64,000 nt of DNA, taken from contig CAWELH010000002.1 in NCBI GenBank assembly GCA_963809925.1, positions 1 to 64,000 of the forward strand, read 5' to 3'. The stretch's first letter is position 1; the number at the start of each line of letters is the position of its first letter. A program made the translations under genes and the position numbers. This DNA comes from DASQZK01 sp963809925 (GTDB lineage Bacteria > Bacteroidota > Bacteroidia > Bacteroidales > GCA-2748055). Positions 9,497 to 16,458 of this stretch are shown one piece after another. Below the pieces are notes generated by a model. The model searched no databases and was not told the DNA's origin. It was given only the letters and a program-made list of their open reading frames with translations.

Positions 9497-10759
9497 TTAT
9501 TGTGTTTTAATGATCCTGGCTACCCCGTTTACCTCACCTGATTTCACCCTGATAAAATAAGCGCCCGACCGCAGTGAGCTGAGATCGAGGCTGATTTGTT
9601 CCACAGCCGGCACAATGGTTCTCAGGACTTCCCTTCCGGTAATATCAACGACATGGATATCCAAAGGTTCACTTTCATGAAAACTGTCTGATCTGATTGT
9701 AACTACATCGGAGACCGGATTTGGATAGACGGAAAGCGAAAGACTGTTTTGTGGATTTTTTCCAACACCGTATGTTGCCCAGGCTGTTTCATCACCTTTG
9801 GGATAGGTATAAAGTTCCACTCCCATCGTGGTATTAGCAAGTATACTTGCACTAAAGACATCGGTTTTGAAAGCGATATCCCAATCAGCCCGGCTGGCCT
9901 GAACTGAAGAGCCGGAGGCAAGTCCGAAATATACATCATTGGCATACAAGGAACCCATGGTTAGGGTATCTTTAACGGCGGCTTCTGCACCGGGGTAGAG
10001 TTTCTGATAGCGGATGCCAACACGGCCGAGTCCGCTGAAGCCGCTTTCAAAGTACGTCACATTCAGACGATAGATGTCACCATTGTCAACTTTGATAAAA
10101 TATGCCATATTGTCGAGGGGAACGATGGACATACCCTGAAGTTCATACCATGAGTTTCCGATGATGGTAAGTGAATCTGAGAAAACAGTGGTATCCTGCA
10201 ATGCGGCATTGTAAGCAGTGGCAGAATCTGCTGCCTGATAAAAACAAGCACTGGCCGTTTCATTGAGCAGCAATCCTGTCACATCATAATCGATGACGTT
10301 GTCATGATATTTTGTCAGAACAAAGTCCCAGTCAGATATCGGAGGTTCCCTGTCTATAATGCTTTTCGAACTGAAATTATAATAAAGGAACAACTTACCG
10401 GTATAGTCATAGCAGGGCAATCCTGCAAACACTTCATTCCCACCCGACACATCTGTATATCTGAACGTATAGCGGTTTTCGGAGCTGTACTTCATCGATA
10501 TATAAAGATCACGATAATTTCCGTCAAGGCATTTTATAACAAACAGTGAGTCGCCATCGAGGTTGTGATTGTTTGAATTGTAAATTGCCCAACCATAATC
10601 AGGATGTCCTGTGGCGTTCATATTGAATGCACCCTCATCCCATGTGCTCATAGAATTATACATTGGTTGCCATGATGCGCCCAGGCCCACTGTATCAAGT
10701 TGTGCCTTTACAGCGGTAAGGCACCCTAAACCAAAAAGAAGCGTAAATATTTTTTTCAT
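9497..10759 (-). CDS. T9SS-secreted HmuY-like protein
   Basis: 420 residues: Sec signal peptide (MKKIFTLLFGLGCLTAVKAQ), two HmuY-like modules and a C-terminal T9SS sorting domain. The module pattern is seen in WDFVLTKYHD (about residue 147) and in MAYFIKVDNGDIYRLNV (about 228), followed by the typical GLGRVGIRYQKL strand. A linker leads to SLSVYPNPVSDVVTI and to GAYFIRVKSGE near the end, the beta-sandwich sorting domain recognised by the type IX machinery. It is first in the operon with the TonB receptor and the HmuY lipoprotein, so a secreted or cell-surface hemophore feeding the receptor is the simplest reading. Heme binding itself is inferred. An unusual point is that the operon carries both a released or anchored version and a lipoprotein version of the same fold. 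Confidence 0.8.
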   Translation of the reverse strand: MKKIFTLLFGLGCLTAVKAQLDTVGLGASWQPMYNSMSTWDEGAFNMNATGHPDYGWAIYNSNNHNLDGDSLFVIKCLDGNYRDLYISMKYSSENRYTFRYTDVSGGNEVFAGLPCYDYTGKLFLYYNFSSKSIIDREPPISDWDFVLTKYHDNVIDYDVTGLLLNETASACFYQAADSATAYNAALQDTTVFSDSLTIIGNSWYELQGMSIVPLDNMAYFIKVDNGDIYRLNVTYFESGFSGLGRVGIRYQKLYPGAEAAVKDTLTMGSLYANDVYFGLASGSSVQASRADWDIAFKTDVFSASILANTTMGVELYTYPKGDETAWATYGVGKNPQNSLSLSVYPNPVSDVVTIRSDSFHESEPLDIHVVDITGREVLRTIVPAVEQISLDLSSLRSGAYFIRVKSGEVNGVARIIKTQ

Positions 10760-10811
10760 CTCCTTAATTTTTCAATAGGTTTCGTCTGTCAAATATTACG
10801 TTGTGAACCTA

Positions 10812-10819
10812 CAAAATTA
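10812..10819 (-). promoter_or_regulatory. Candidate -7 element for the heme operon
   Basis: On the minus strand TAATTTTG matches the Bacteroidota -7 consensus TAnnTTTG, about 52 bases upstream of the ATG at 10759. No clear -33 TTG lies at the expected distance, so this is a weak call. Confidence 0.35.
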
Positions 10820-10972
10820 GCATTTAATTGGATTGAATTGCAGATGATTTAACGATTTGTTGTTATAATCAAACAATTTAAACAGCCGTTCACAGGACGA
10901 CTGTTCTTCCCACAGAAAATCAGGGAAATAATTTCACAAAATATTCATTTTCTATAGAAGTGTATACATAAA

Positions 10973-10998
10973 AAACCCCGGATTTAGGCCCGGGGTTT
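10973..10998 (-). terminator. Rho-independent terminator of the cytochrome operon
   Basis: A perfect 9-base stem AAACCCCGG/CCGGGGTTT (10973-10981 with 10990-10998) has an 8-base loop and, read on the minus strand, continues into a short T run. It lies 18 bases after the stop of the monoheme cytochrome gene. Confidence 0.85.
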
Positions 10999-11016
10999 AC
11001 AATGGATTTGAATCAC

Positions 11017-11427
11017 TTATTTTTTAAAGGTTCTCATATAGTTTACAATATTCCAGTTATCTTCTTCGGTTAGCTTTTTATCATAACCCGGCATTTCACC
11101 ACGGCCCTCTTTGGTTTTATAAAAATGTTCGCCATCAGTCTGGTTCTGGAAAAAACTTCCGGAGAAATCGCCTGCGAATGTTTCGAGCATCCTGGCTTTC
11201 GGGCCGTCACCTAGTCCGGTTTTGCCATGACAGGATGCACAATTCCTGTTGTAGAGGGCTTTACCTGTTGCGATGGATTCGGCATCTGCTTTTACGGGGT
11301 TTTTCATGTTTTTATACTCAGCAGGCACAGGCCATGGTTTAGGTTCCTGTTGGGTCACTGAAAACGACATGAGCGCAAAAACAACAAATGTCATCACGAA
11401 TACTGAAATCAAGGCATTTTTTTTCAT
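11017..11427 (-). CDS. Monoheme c-type cytochrome, periplasmic
   Basis: 136 residues: an N-terminal hydrophobic signal (MKKNALISVFVMTFVVFALMSF) and one class-I cytochrome c domain. The heme motif is CASCH within LYNRNCASCHGKTGLGDGPKA, and the axial Met is probably that of EMPGYDKKLTEEDNW, before the closing helix NIVNYMRTF. It would shuttle electrons in the periplasm. It is the last of five genes running from 14346 to 11017 and is followed by a strong terminator. In this operon it could take electrons from the heptaheme cytochrome or carry them to another reductase. Whether the signal is cleaved or acts as an anchor cannot be told from the sequence. Confidence 0.88.
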   Translation of the reverse strand: MKKNALISVFVMTFVVFALMSFSVTQQEPKPWPVPAEYKNMKNPVKADAESIATGKALYNRNCASCHGKTGLGDGPKARMLETFAGDFSGSFFQNQTDGEHFYKTKEGRGEMPGYDKKLTEEDNWNIVNYMRTFKK

Positions 11428-11451
11428 ATCTTTTATTTTAAATGAAACGAT

Positions 11452-12069
11452 TTAATGTAATTCCTGCCAGCCAGTGATCATGCTCTTGAAATTACTTACA
11501 GGAGATTTACCCATGGTGCTGACATATAAATGTATGATTAAAAACAATGAAACCAAAAATCCCATTACAATATGCAATTGGGCTGTAAGGAATATACCGG
11601 AAAAACCCAGCAGTTTTTTAAGGATGAATTCCGGAAAAAGTAGTGCCCAACCACTAATGAATAACAAAGGTAATGCCAAATACATCGTGAAAACATAAGA
11701 AACTTTCTGAAGAGGATTAAATTTCCTGTCTTTGTTTACCGGATATGGCGATTCTTCACCCACGAAAGTACCGTATGCATAATAACGAAGTTGCTTCCAA
11801 AGACTAAGGCCGAGGCCTTTAAGCTGAAGTCTGTAAAATCGTCCGTTTTTCAGGAAAAAATTTCCGGTGAAAAAAAACAGGTAACTAAGTGTCAATACTA
11901 CACCACTGAAATTATGAAGCGAAACAGCCGTATCGAATCGTATAAAAGGTGAATCGAGATCCGAATACTGCATACTGATCCCGGTGATGATCAACAGGAT
12001 AATAAAAACAGCATTCACCGCGTGCCAGAGTCGTACCCAAACCGGGTAGAAATATATTTTTTCAGACAT
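11452..12069 (-). CDS. Diheme cytochrome b membrane subunit
   Basis: 205 residues with four membrane helices (about 14-34, 50-70, 122-145, 158-184). The His pattern suits two b-hemes: His16 in VRLWHAVNA, His52 in SLHNFSG, and His166 and His180 in QLHIVMGFLVSLFLIIH. This is the arrangement of the cytochrome b subunits of formate dehydrogenase N, thiosulfate reductase and Ni-Fe hydrogenase, which exchange electrons with the quinone pool. No catalytic molybdenum or hydrogenase subunit is nearby. Instead the gene follows the heptaheme cytochrome by 3 bases, so quinol oxidation with delivery to periplasmic hemes is likely. The direction of electron flow is inferred. The call as a cytochrome b of this type is firm; the partner enzyme is not known. 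Confidence 0.85.
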   Translation of the reverse strand: MSEKIYFYPVWVRLWHAVNAVFIILLIITGISMQYSDLDSPFIRFDTAVSLHNFSGVVLTLSYLFFFTGNFFLKNGRFYRLQLKGLGLSLWKQLRYYAYGTFVGEESPYPVNKDRKFNPLQKVSYVFTMYLALPLLFISGWALLFPEFILKKLLGFSGIFLTAQLHIVMGFLVSLFLIIHLYVSTMGKSPVSNFKSMITGWQELH

Positions 12070-12072
12070 GAT

Positions 12073-13080
12073 TTAGTGTTTTTTTCTCAAAAATATTCTA
12101 AAAATACTATGAATCGTAACCGCACCAAGCACCAGGCCGAAGATCAGGATGCTTGCAATATTGAGGAACCTGCTTCGGTTAGCCCCAACAACATATGCAT
12201 TGTTGTTAATGATCACGCCATTTAAAAAGCCGTATTCTTTTCTTATTTCCCTGGCTTTGAATTTGTAAAGAGTACCCATCAGGATGGAGTTGCTGGAATG
12301 ACACTGCACACAATTTCGTACCGCACTGTCGGCGGGCATGATATTGTGCGAGATCAAAAGGCTGTCATTCATCTCCGAGTGACACTCAATACAGCGAACC
12401 GATTTAAAATGCAGGGACTGGTTTGGCAGCCAATCGTGTTTCGGGATGACATTTCCAAGATCACGCGTCGAGAGGAGCAGGAATTTTGCCTCATCTCCAT
12501 GGCATTCAAGACAAATATTATTGGTTGCGACAATTACATCGGAAACATTTTCCGATTCCCTTGATAACAGTTTATAGCTGTGGGGATCGTGACAGTTCCA
12601 ACATGAAAAGTCTCCGTCCGACGCAGTGGTGTGGATCGATTTTGCACATTCTTCGTCGATCTGTTCAAACTTGTACTGCGCAAAATTCTCGTCATAGCCG
12701 TGGCAGTCGAGGCAAGTCCAGTAATCGGCAAACCGCAGCTGTACTGCATGAGGGAATGTCTTGTACTCATCGGCGTGACAATCGAGACAGCTGAAACTCC
12801 AGTGAACTGAATTATAAAATTCATCGCGGTTTATGCGATAGTCCATGCACATGGTTTGTTTCTTACTGACACCGCTTAAAGAATCAGTAAGTATAAAGTT
12901 TTGTCCGCCATGGCATTTCAGGCATTGTTCATTTTCATCGGCAAAGACCGCATTGGCGATCCCTTTTTCTGACGGTTTGTCTTCCTGTTTTAAATCGGCA
13001 ACAGCAGAGTTTATGAGCATACCGAACATGCCTGCAACAAGAATAATCAGGGGGAGAATTGATCTCTTAGTTTTCTTCAT
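12073..13080 (-). CDS. Heptaheme c-type cytochrome with C-terminal membrane anchor
   Basis: 335 residues: N-terminal signal (about 7-28), a periplasmic domain with seven CxxCH motifs (CLKCH, CLDCH, CLDCH, CWNCH, CLECH, CIECH, CVQCH, in that order), and a C-terminal helix (ILIFGLVLGAVTIHSIF) followed by a basic tail, so it is tethered to the inner membrane facing the periplasm. Many extra His residues give possible second ligands. The design recalls NrfB/NapC-like quinol-to-periplasm relays but the tail anchor is at the other end. It is translated with the cytochrome b gene (3-base gap), which suggests a membrane complex: cytochrome b takes electrons from menaquinol and this protein collects them. 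No catalytic family motif is seen, so a relay role is preferred. Confidence 0.85.
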   Translation of the reverse strand: MKKTKRSILPLIILVAGMFGMLINSAVADLKQEDKPSEKGIANAVFADENEQCLKCHGGQNFILTDSLSGVSKKQTMCMDYRINRDEFYNSVHWSFSCLDCHADEYKTFPHAVQLRFADYWTCLDCHGYDENFAQYKFEQIDEECAKSIHTTASDGDFSCWNCHDPHSYKLLSRESENVSDVIVATNNICLECHGDEAKFLLLSTRDLGNVIPKHDWLPNQSLHFKSVRCIECHSEMNDSLLISHNIMPADSAVRNCVQCHSSNSILMGTLYKFKAREIRKEYGFLNGVIINNNAYVVGANRSRFLNIASILIFGLVLGAVTIHSIFRIFLRKKH

Positions 13081-13091
13081 AATTAAACAAA

Positions 13092-13931
13092 TCAGAATCT
13101 TACAGTGATATTAAATCCAAGCCGGAAATCACCTTCAGATAAATCATTGGTATTGTAAAGCAGATTTCGCTGATTAATGATGCCTGAATAGTTTGTGAAG
13201 AATATCTGGAAAGCATGGGTAGCTGTTCCGATCTCAACTCCGGCGGACAGGTTAGGTTTTGGATCAATGTTGTCGCCCTGTTGTGTCAGGAGCTGATCGT
13301 ACTCGGCGATGACGGAGACCGGCCCAAGAACTTTGGCTCTTCCGCCGGCATGAATGGTAACGTTGGCATTCTTCAGCCCTGTCTCCACACTGTTATAATA
13401 AATAAAGCCGGGAGCTACCTGGAACGAATACTTCATATTGAATTTCCGGGCAATGATAAGCTGTGTAAAATAGGAAAGGCGATGGATATCCCGGAAATTT
13501 TCTTTTGGTCCGAAGTTATCATCTGTCCGGGCATCTAGGACCATGTTACCATAGTAGCTCACAGATACCGGGATACTACCTGAACGGGTCTGTTGCAGAA
13601 TGGCATACTTCCACTGCAGGTCCTGTAATTTATAGTCTTTGGTTGTTCCGGCACCAATCATGAGTCGGTCTGTGATCCCATAGTTCAATCCAAGACGAAT
13701 ATTTGAAGGGGCATAAATGCCGAAAATATCAGTAATTCCATTTTTCACGGTTCCGAACCGATGGTGAATTTCGAATTCCAATCCGCCTTTATATGGACTG
13801 ACTACCGTCTGATTTTCGATCAGGATGGCAGTCTCAAAGGGAGAACGTACAGGTTTGTCATCGTTCTCATCCTGAGCGGATAACGGGACGATAAGGAGTA
13901 AACTAAGTGCTAAGGCAATTAAGCTTTTCAT
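13092..13931 (-). CDS. Outer-membrane beta-barrel protein (DUF5777-like)
   Basis: 279 residues from ATG 13931; an open frame continues upstream to 14045 but overlaps the preceding gene and lacks a signal sequence. A clear signal peptide (MKSLIALALSLLLIVPLSAQ) is followed by alternating amphipathic strands typical of a small porin-like barrel: KGGLEFEIHHRFGTV, SNIRLGLNYGITDRLMIG, SVSYYGNMVLD, and a final DFRLGFNITVRF ending in Phe as outer-membrane proteins do. The pattern fits the DUF5777 family, which has no known function. Its place between a cytochrome lipoprotein gene (28-base gap upstream) and the heptaheme cytochrome (11-base gap downstream) suggests a partner of these electron carriers. 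A porin holding a cytochrome, as in metal-reducing bacteria, is a hypothesis. Confidence 0.75.
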   Translation of the reverse strand: MKSLIALALSLLLIVPLSAQDENDDKPVRSPFETAILIENQTVVSPYKGGLEFEIHHRFGTVKNGITDIFGIYAPSNIRLGLNYGITDRLMIGAGTTKDYKLQDLQWKYAILQQTRSGSIPVSVSYYGNMVLDARTDDNFGPKENFRDIHRLSYFTQLIIARKFNMKYSFQVAPGFIYYNSVETGLKNANVTIHAGGRAKVLGPVSVIAEYDQLLTQQGDNIDPKPNLSAGVEIGTATHAFQIFFTNYSGIINQRNLLYNTNDLSEGDFRLGFNITVRF

Positions 13932-13959
13932 ATTCAGCGTTTTAATTGTTTTAAATTGA

Positions 13960-14346
13960 TTAGTTGTTTTGTGCTCCCTGGGTAATCCATCCCAGAATGT
14001 TGATATATTCAGGAGAGCTGCTGTTGAGGCCGGCATGTCCTCCACCCAGTTTTTTGATTATTTTGCTCTCTTCCGGATTATCAGTGTTCACGTAACCTTC
14101 TTCAGTAAGTGACTGGTAAGCATTGGCCTGGCCCAGATCGGGTTTTGACAGGGCGGGATGACAGCCTGCACACTGAGTGAAAATCGGCAGGATATCGTCC
14201 TTAAAACTATACACCTTGTCAGGATCAATTCCGGGGGGATCATAGGTATATTTTTCACAGGAATACAGGCACGAACCTGTAATCATAAGGCTGAAAACCA
14301 ATATCTTCAGGGCCAGTGACTTTTTCCTTATTATTGTATGTTTCAT
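13960..14346 (-). CDS. Monoheme cytochrome c-like lipoprotein
   Basis: 128 residues. The signal contains two possible lipobox cysteines, TGSC (26) and LYSC (30), so it is a lipoprotein. One heme motif, CAGCH, lies at about residue 60 in ILPIFTQCAGCHPALSKPDL. The preceding 'SFKDDILPIF' and following 'YQSLTEEGYVN' match the small planctomycete/Bacteroidota cytochrome domain of the PSCyt type, often found on outer-membrane or surface proteins. First gene of the five-gene cytochrome operon. It would sit on a membrane face and give or receive single electrons, and its neighbour is the barrel protein. The operon promoter should lie in 14347-14568, which also carries the FNR-like box. Confidence 0.82.
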   Translation of the reverse strand: MKHTIIRKKSLALKILVFSLMITGSCLYSCEKYTYDPPGIDPDKVYSFKDDILPIFTQCAGCHPALSKPDLGQANAYQSLTEEGYVNTDNPEESKIIKKLGGGHAGLNSSSPEYINILGWITQGAQNN

Positions 14347-14392
14347 AAATCCTGTTCCTCCAGTTTATTAATGTTACAAAAATAACTACCGG

Positions 14393-14400
14393 CAAAGATA
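14393..14400 (-). promoter_or_regulatory. Candidate -7 element of the cytochrome operon
   Basis: Minus-strand TATCTTTG fits TAnnTTTG about 47 bases before the ATG at 14346; a second match, TATTTTTG, lies at 14384-14377. Neither has a clear -33 TTG at 16-23 bases. A weak -33 would be normal for a promoter that needs an activator such as an FNR protein. Confidence 0.35.
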
Positions 14401-14460
14401 GTCCACGCTGAGTTGGGAATGAATATGTTTTGAAATGTGAAGATGTTACCCGCTAAAAAC

Positions 14461-14476
14461 ATCGATTTAGATCGAT
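14461..14476. promoter_or_regulatory. Candidate FNR-type operator between the cytochrome operon and the regulator gene
   Basis: ATCGATTTAGATCGAT is a perfect inverted repeat of ATCGAT arms with a four-base centre. Its 14-base core TCGAT-N4-ATCGA has the exact 5-4-5 geometry of FNR sites (TTGAT-N4-ATCAA), with one changed base per arm. It lies in the divergent region 14347-14568, about 81 bases upstream of the predicted start of the cytochrome operon and about 74 upstream of that of the regulator. Confidence 0.55.
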
Positions 14477-14529
14477 TCTAAAATAGACATTTACCGCCTT
14501 TGAGTGATGATTGAACGTCCAAATTGAAC

Positions 14530-14537
14530 TATATTTG
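14530..14537 (+). promoter_or_regulatory. Candidate promoter of the FNR-like regulator gene
   Basis: TATATTTG matches TAnnTTTG, with a TTG 16 bases upstream (in GATTGAACG), close to the Bacteroidota spacing of about 17-23. It lies 32 bases before the GTG start at 14569. Confidence 0.45.
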
Positions 14538-14568
14538 AACAAATATATTTATATAATTTGATATCATT

Positions 14569-15267
14569 GTGTACCAGAGATCTAAGATTTGCAAGAGCTG
14601 TGAGGAGTGCAACACAAAGTCAGAATTATTCAGACTCCTGTCGAACAAGGAGACGCAGCTTCTGAATGAGGAACGCTTTGAAGTTCATTTCAGGGCCGGA
14701 GAAAACATTATTAAACAGGGGACGATCTTAACACATGTCTCAAATCTTGTCCAGGGCTTAGCAAAAGTGTACATCGAAGGCTATGATCAGCGGAATTTAC
14801 TACTGAACCTGGTAACGCCACATGCCATCCTTGGGGAGCCCGGACTGTTCACCGACAGCCGCAATCATTATACCGTTACGGCGCTTGAAGAATCGGTGGT
14901 ATGTTTTGTAAACGCCGCAAATTTTAAAAAAGTCTTGCGAAGTAATGCTGATTTTGCCGAACATTTTATCAGCTACCTCAATCAAAAAACAATACAGACG
15001 TACAATAAAATATTGAGTCTGACACAAAAACAAATGCATGGCAAAATGGCCGATGCATTAATTTATTTGTCGGAGAAAGTCTATGATTCTCTTGCTTTTG
15101 AAATACCACTCAGCCGACAGGATCTGGCCGATATGACGGCTATGTCAAAAGACAGTGCCATCCGGATTCTGAAAGAATTTGAACGCGATGCAATCGCAAT
15201 GGTTGATGGGAAAAAGGTTAGTATCAGCGATATTGAAGCTTTGAGGGAGTTATCGGAAAGGGGCTGA
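14569..15267 (+). CDS. Crp/Fnr-family regulator with candidate Fe-S cysteines
   Basis: 232 residues from a GTG start, the normal length of the family. An N-terminal cysteine cluster CKSCEEC (Cys8, 11, 14) precedes a cyclic-nucleotide-binding-like beta-roll (about 35-125: FRAGENIIKQG, AILGEPGLF), which carries Cys112 in ESVVCFVN. Then come the dimer helix (about 130-160) and a winged helix with LSRQDLADMTAMSKDSAIR as the DNA-reading helix-turn-helix. E. coli FNR binds a 4Fe-4S cluster through Cys20, 23, 29 and 122; the arrangement here (three clustered plus one about 98 residues later) is similar, so oxygen sensing is a fair inference. The gene diverges from the cytochrome operon across a region with an FNR-like palindrome, so it probably controls that operon and itself. 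Confidence 0.85.
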   Translation: MYQRSKICKSCEECNTKSELFRLLSNKETQLLNEERFEVHFRAGENIIKQGTILTHVSNLVQGLAKVYIEGYDQRNLLLNLVTPHAILGEPGLFTDSRNHYTVTALEESVVCFVNAANFKKVLRSNADFAEHFISYLNQKTIQTYNKILSLTQKQMHGKMADALIYLSEKVYDSLAFEIPLSRQDLADMTAMSKDSAIRILKEFERDAIAMVDGKKVSISDIEALRELSERG

Positions 15268-15272
15268 AAATT

Positions 15273-15368
15273 ATTTAGTGATTTGGTGATTTAGTGATTT
15301 AGTGATTTAGGGATTTAGGGATTTGGGGATTTAGGGATTTAGGGATTTGGGGATTGAGTGAATTGGGG
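15273..15368. repeat. Tandem octamer array (TGATTTAG/GGATTTAG)
   Basis: About eleven imperfect copies of an 8-base unit, GTGATTTA then GGGATTTA/GGGATTTG, run directly after the regulator gene. Array length is likely to vary between strains. Confidence 0.8.
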
Positions 15369-15965
15369 ATGTTCAAAATATACACCGCAATTTAACTGGA
15401 TTGACCATTCATCGGTAAGTCGCCCCACTTTCTACTAAACCACACAAACCCATGGCTATTTTATAGGAACCGTTACGCAGTTATTGTTAACCTTGCAAAC
15501 ACAACCAACCACGGGCAAAACCGTGGCTATTATTGGGCTACCGCTCCGCGGTTCTGTGAATAGACCGGCTTTGCATTTTCTATCGCTCTTTGCCACCTAC
15601 GGAGGCACCTATATTACGAACCTCGCTATCTCCACGCCCCGCTACCTGGCCCTTGAAAGGGGAATCTCCTCGCACCGCCAGTTCCTAAAAACCAACAGTC
15701 ACCAGGATGTTCTCAGATTTCCAAACTCCTTCGAAATTCGATATTCGACATTCGATATTCAACATTCATTTAACCCCATCACTTCCTAACTTCCTAACTT
15801 CCTAACTATTAAATCAACGAACGAAAGAGAGATCCTAAAGAACTCTTACGCCTTCCGCCTTCTCCTCCTCTACCCTCCTGTCTTACAGCCTTTTGAAAAA
15901 CCTACATTATTTTCGAACAAGATTTACACATAATTGTTCTTATATAAGAATAAATATTATTTAAT
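15369..15965. other. Non-coding repeat island with REP-like palindrome
   Basis: This gap between the octamer array and the PerR-like gene holds several repeat types and no credible gene. A palindrome CCACGG-N6-CCGTGG lies near 15513-15530, followed by GCTATTATTGGG; an earlier CATGGCTATTTTATAGG at 15451-15467 echoes its flank. Such 'CCACGG...CCGTGGCTATT' units are typical of intergenic REP-like elements in this phylum. A short-period repeat GATATTCGACATTCGATATTC occurs near 15739-15760, and a CTTCCTAA heptamer-type array at 15781-15810 is the reverse complement of the one at 5656-5697. A frame open at 15484-15789 crosses all of these and looks accidental. Confidence 0.6.
15937..15950. promoter_or_regulatory. 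perR: Candidate PerR/Fur-type operator
   Basis: TTCTTATATAAGAA is a perfect 14-base palindrome 16 bases before the ATG of the PerR-like gene, within a longer imperfect dyad (ATTGTTCTTA/TAAGAATAAAT). AT-rich dyads of this kind are usual targets of Fur-family repressors, and autoregulation is typical for PerR. Confidence 0.55.
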
Positions 15966-16433
15966 ATGGAATCATACACCGACATTAAAAGTAAGCTGAA
16001 GGAGAAGGGGTTTAAAGTAACACCGCAGAGGGTTTACGTTATGGAAGCCATGTCGAAACTGAATCATCCTACGGCAGATCATGTTCTGGAGTATGTACGA
16101 TCGAATCTTCCTGATGTGGGCACCGGAACGGTTTACCAAACGCTTGATGCGTTTGTGAGAAAGAGAATGATACAGAAAATCAGGACGGACGGCAGTGTGA
16201 TGCGATACGAATTGATCACAGGACGTTATCATCATCATCTCTATTGCAGTGAATGCGATATGATTGAGGATTACATGGATGATGAACTTAACCAAATTCT
16301 TACCGAGTATTTCCGTAAGAAAAATATTAAGAATTTTTCAATAAAAGACATTAGGCTGCAGATAGCAGGACGGTTCACCGATGAGCGTCTCGACGAGAAC
16401 GGTGTCTGTCTCGCAGCCAAAAAAGCAAAATAG
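15966..16433 (+). CDS. perR: Fur-family regulator, PerR-like
   Basis: 155 residues. An N-terminal winged helix (about 10-85: KVTPQRVYVMEAM, TGTVYQTLDAF) is followed by a dimerisation domain with the metal-binding run RYHHHLYCSECDMIEDY. The HHH cluster and Asp around residues 88-104 match the regulatory Fe/Mn site of PerR. Only one CxxC pair (Cys94/97) is present; the second, which completes the structural zinc site in Bacillus PerR, is missing and only a lone Cys remains near the C-terminus (NGVCLAAK). So the zinc site is altered or absent, as in some Bacteroidota PerR proteins. The gene for a peroxiredoxin follows 25 bases later on the same strand, which supports a peroxide-response role. 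A palindrome directly upstream is the likely operator. Confidence 0.85.
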   Translation: MESYTDIKSKLKEKGFKVTPQRVYVMEAMSKLNHPTADHVLEYVRSNLPDVGTGTVYQTLDAFVRKRMIQKIRTDGSVMRYELITGRYHHHLYCSECDMIEDYMDDELNQILTEYFRKKNIKNFSIKDIRLQIAGRFTDERLDENGVCLAAKKAK

Positions 16434-16458
16434 TATTTACATAATAAATTTTATTAAA

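Noticed and set aside
15484..15789. A 101-codon plus-strand open frame
   Set aside because: It crosses the REP-like palindrome and two repeat arrays and has no protein-like composition or family motif.
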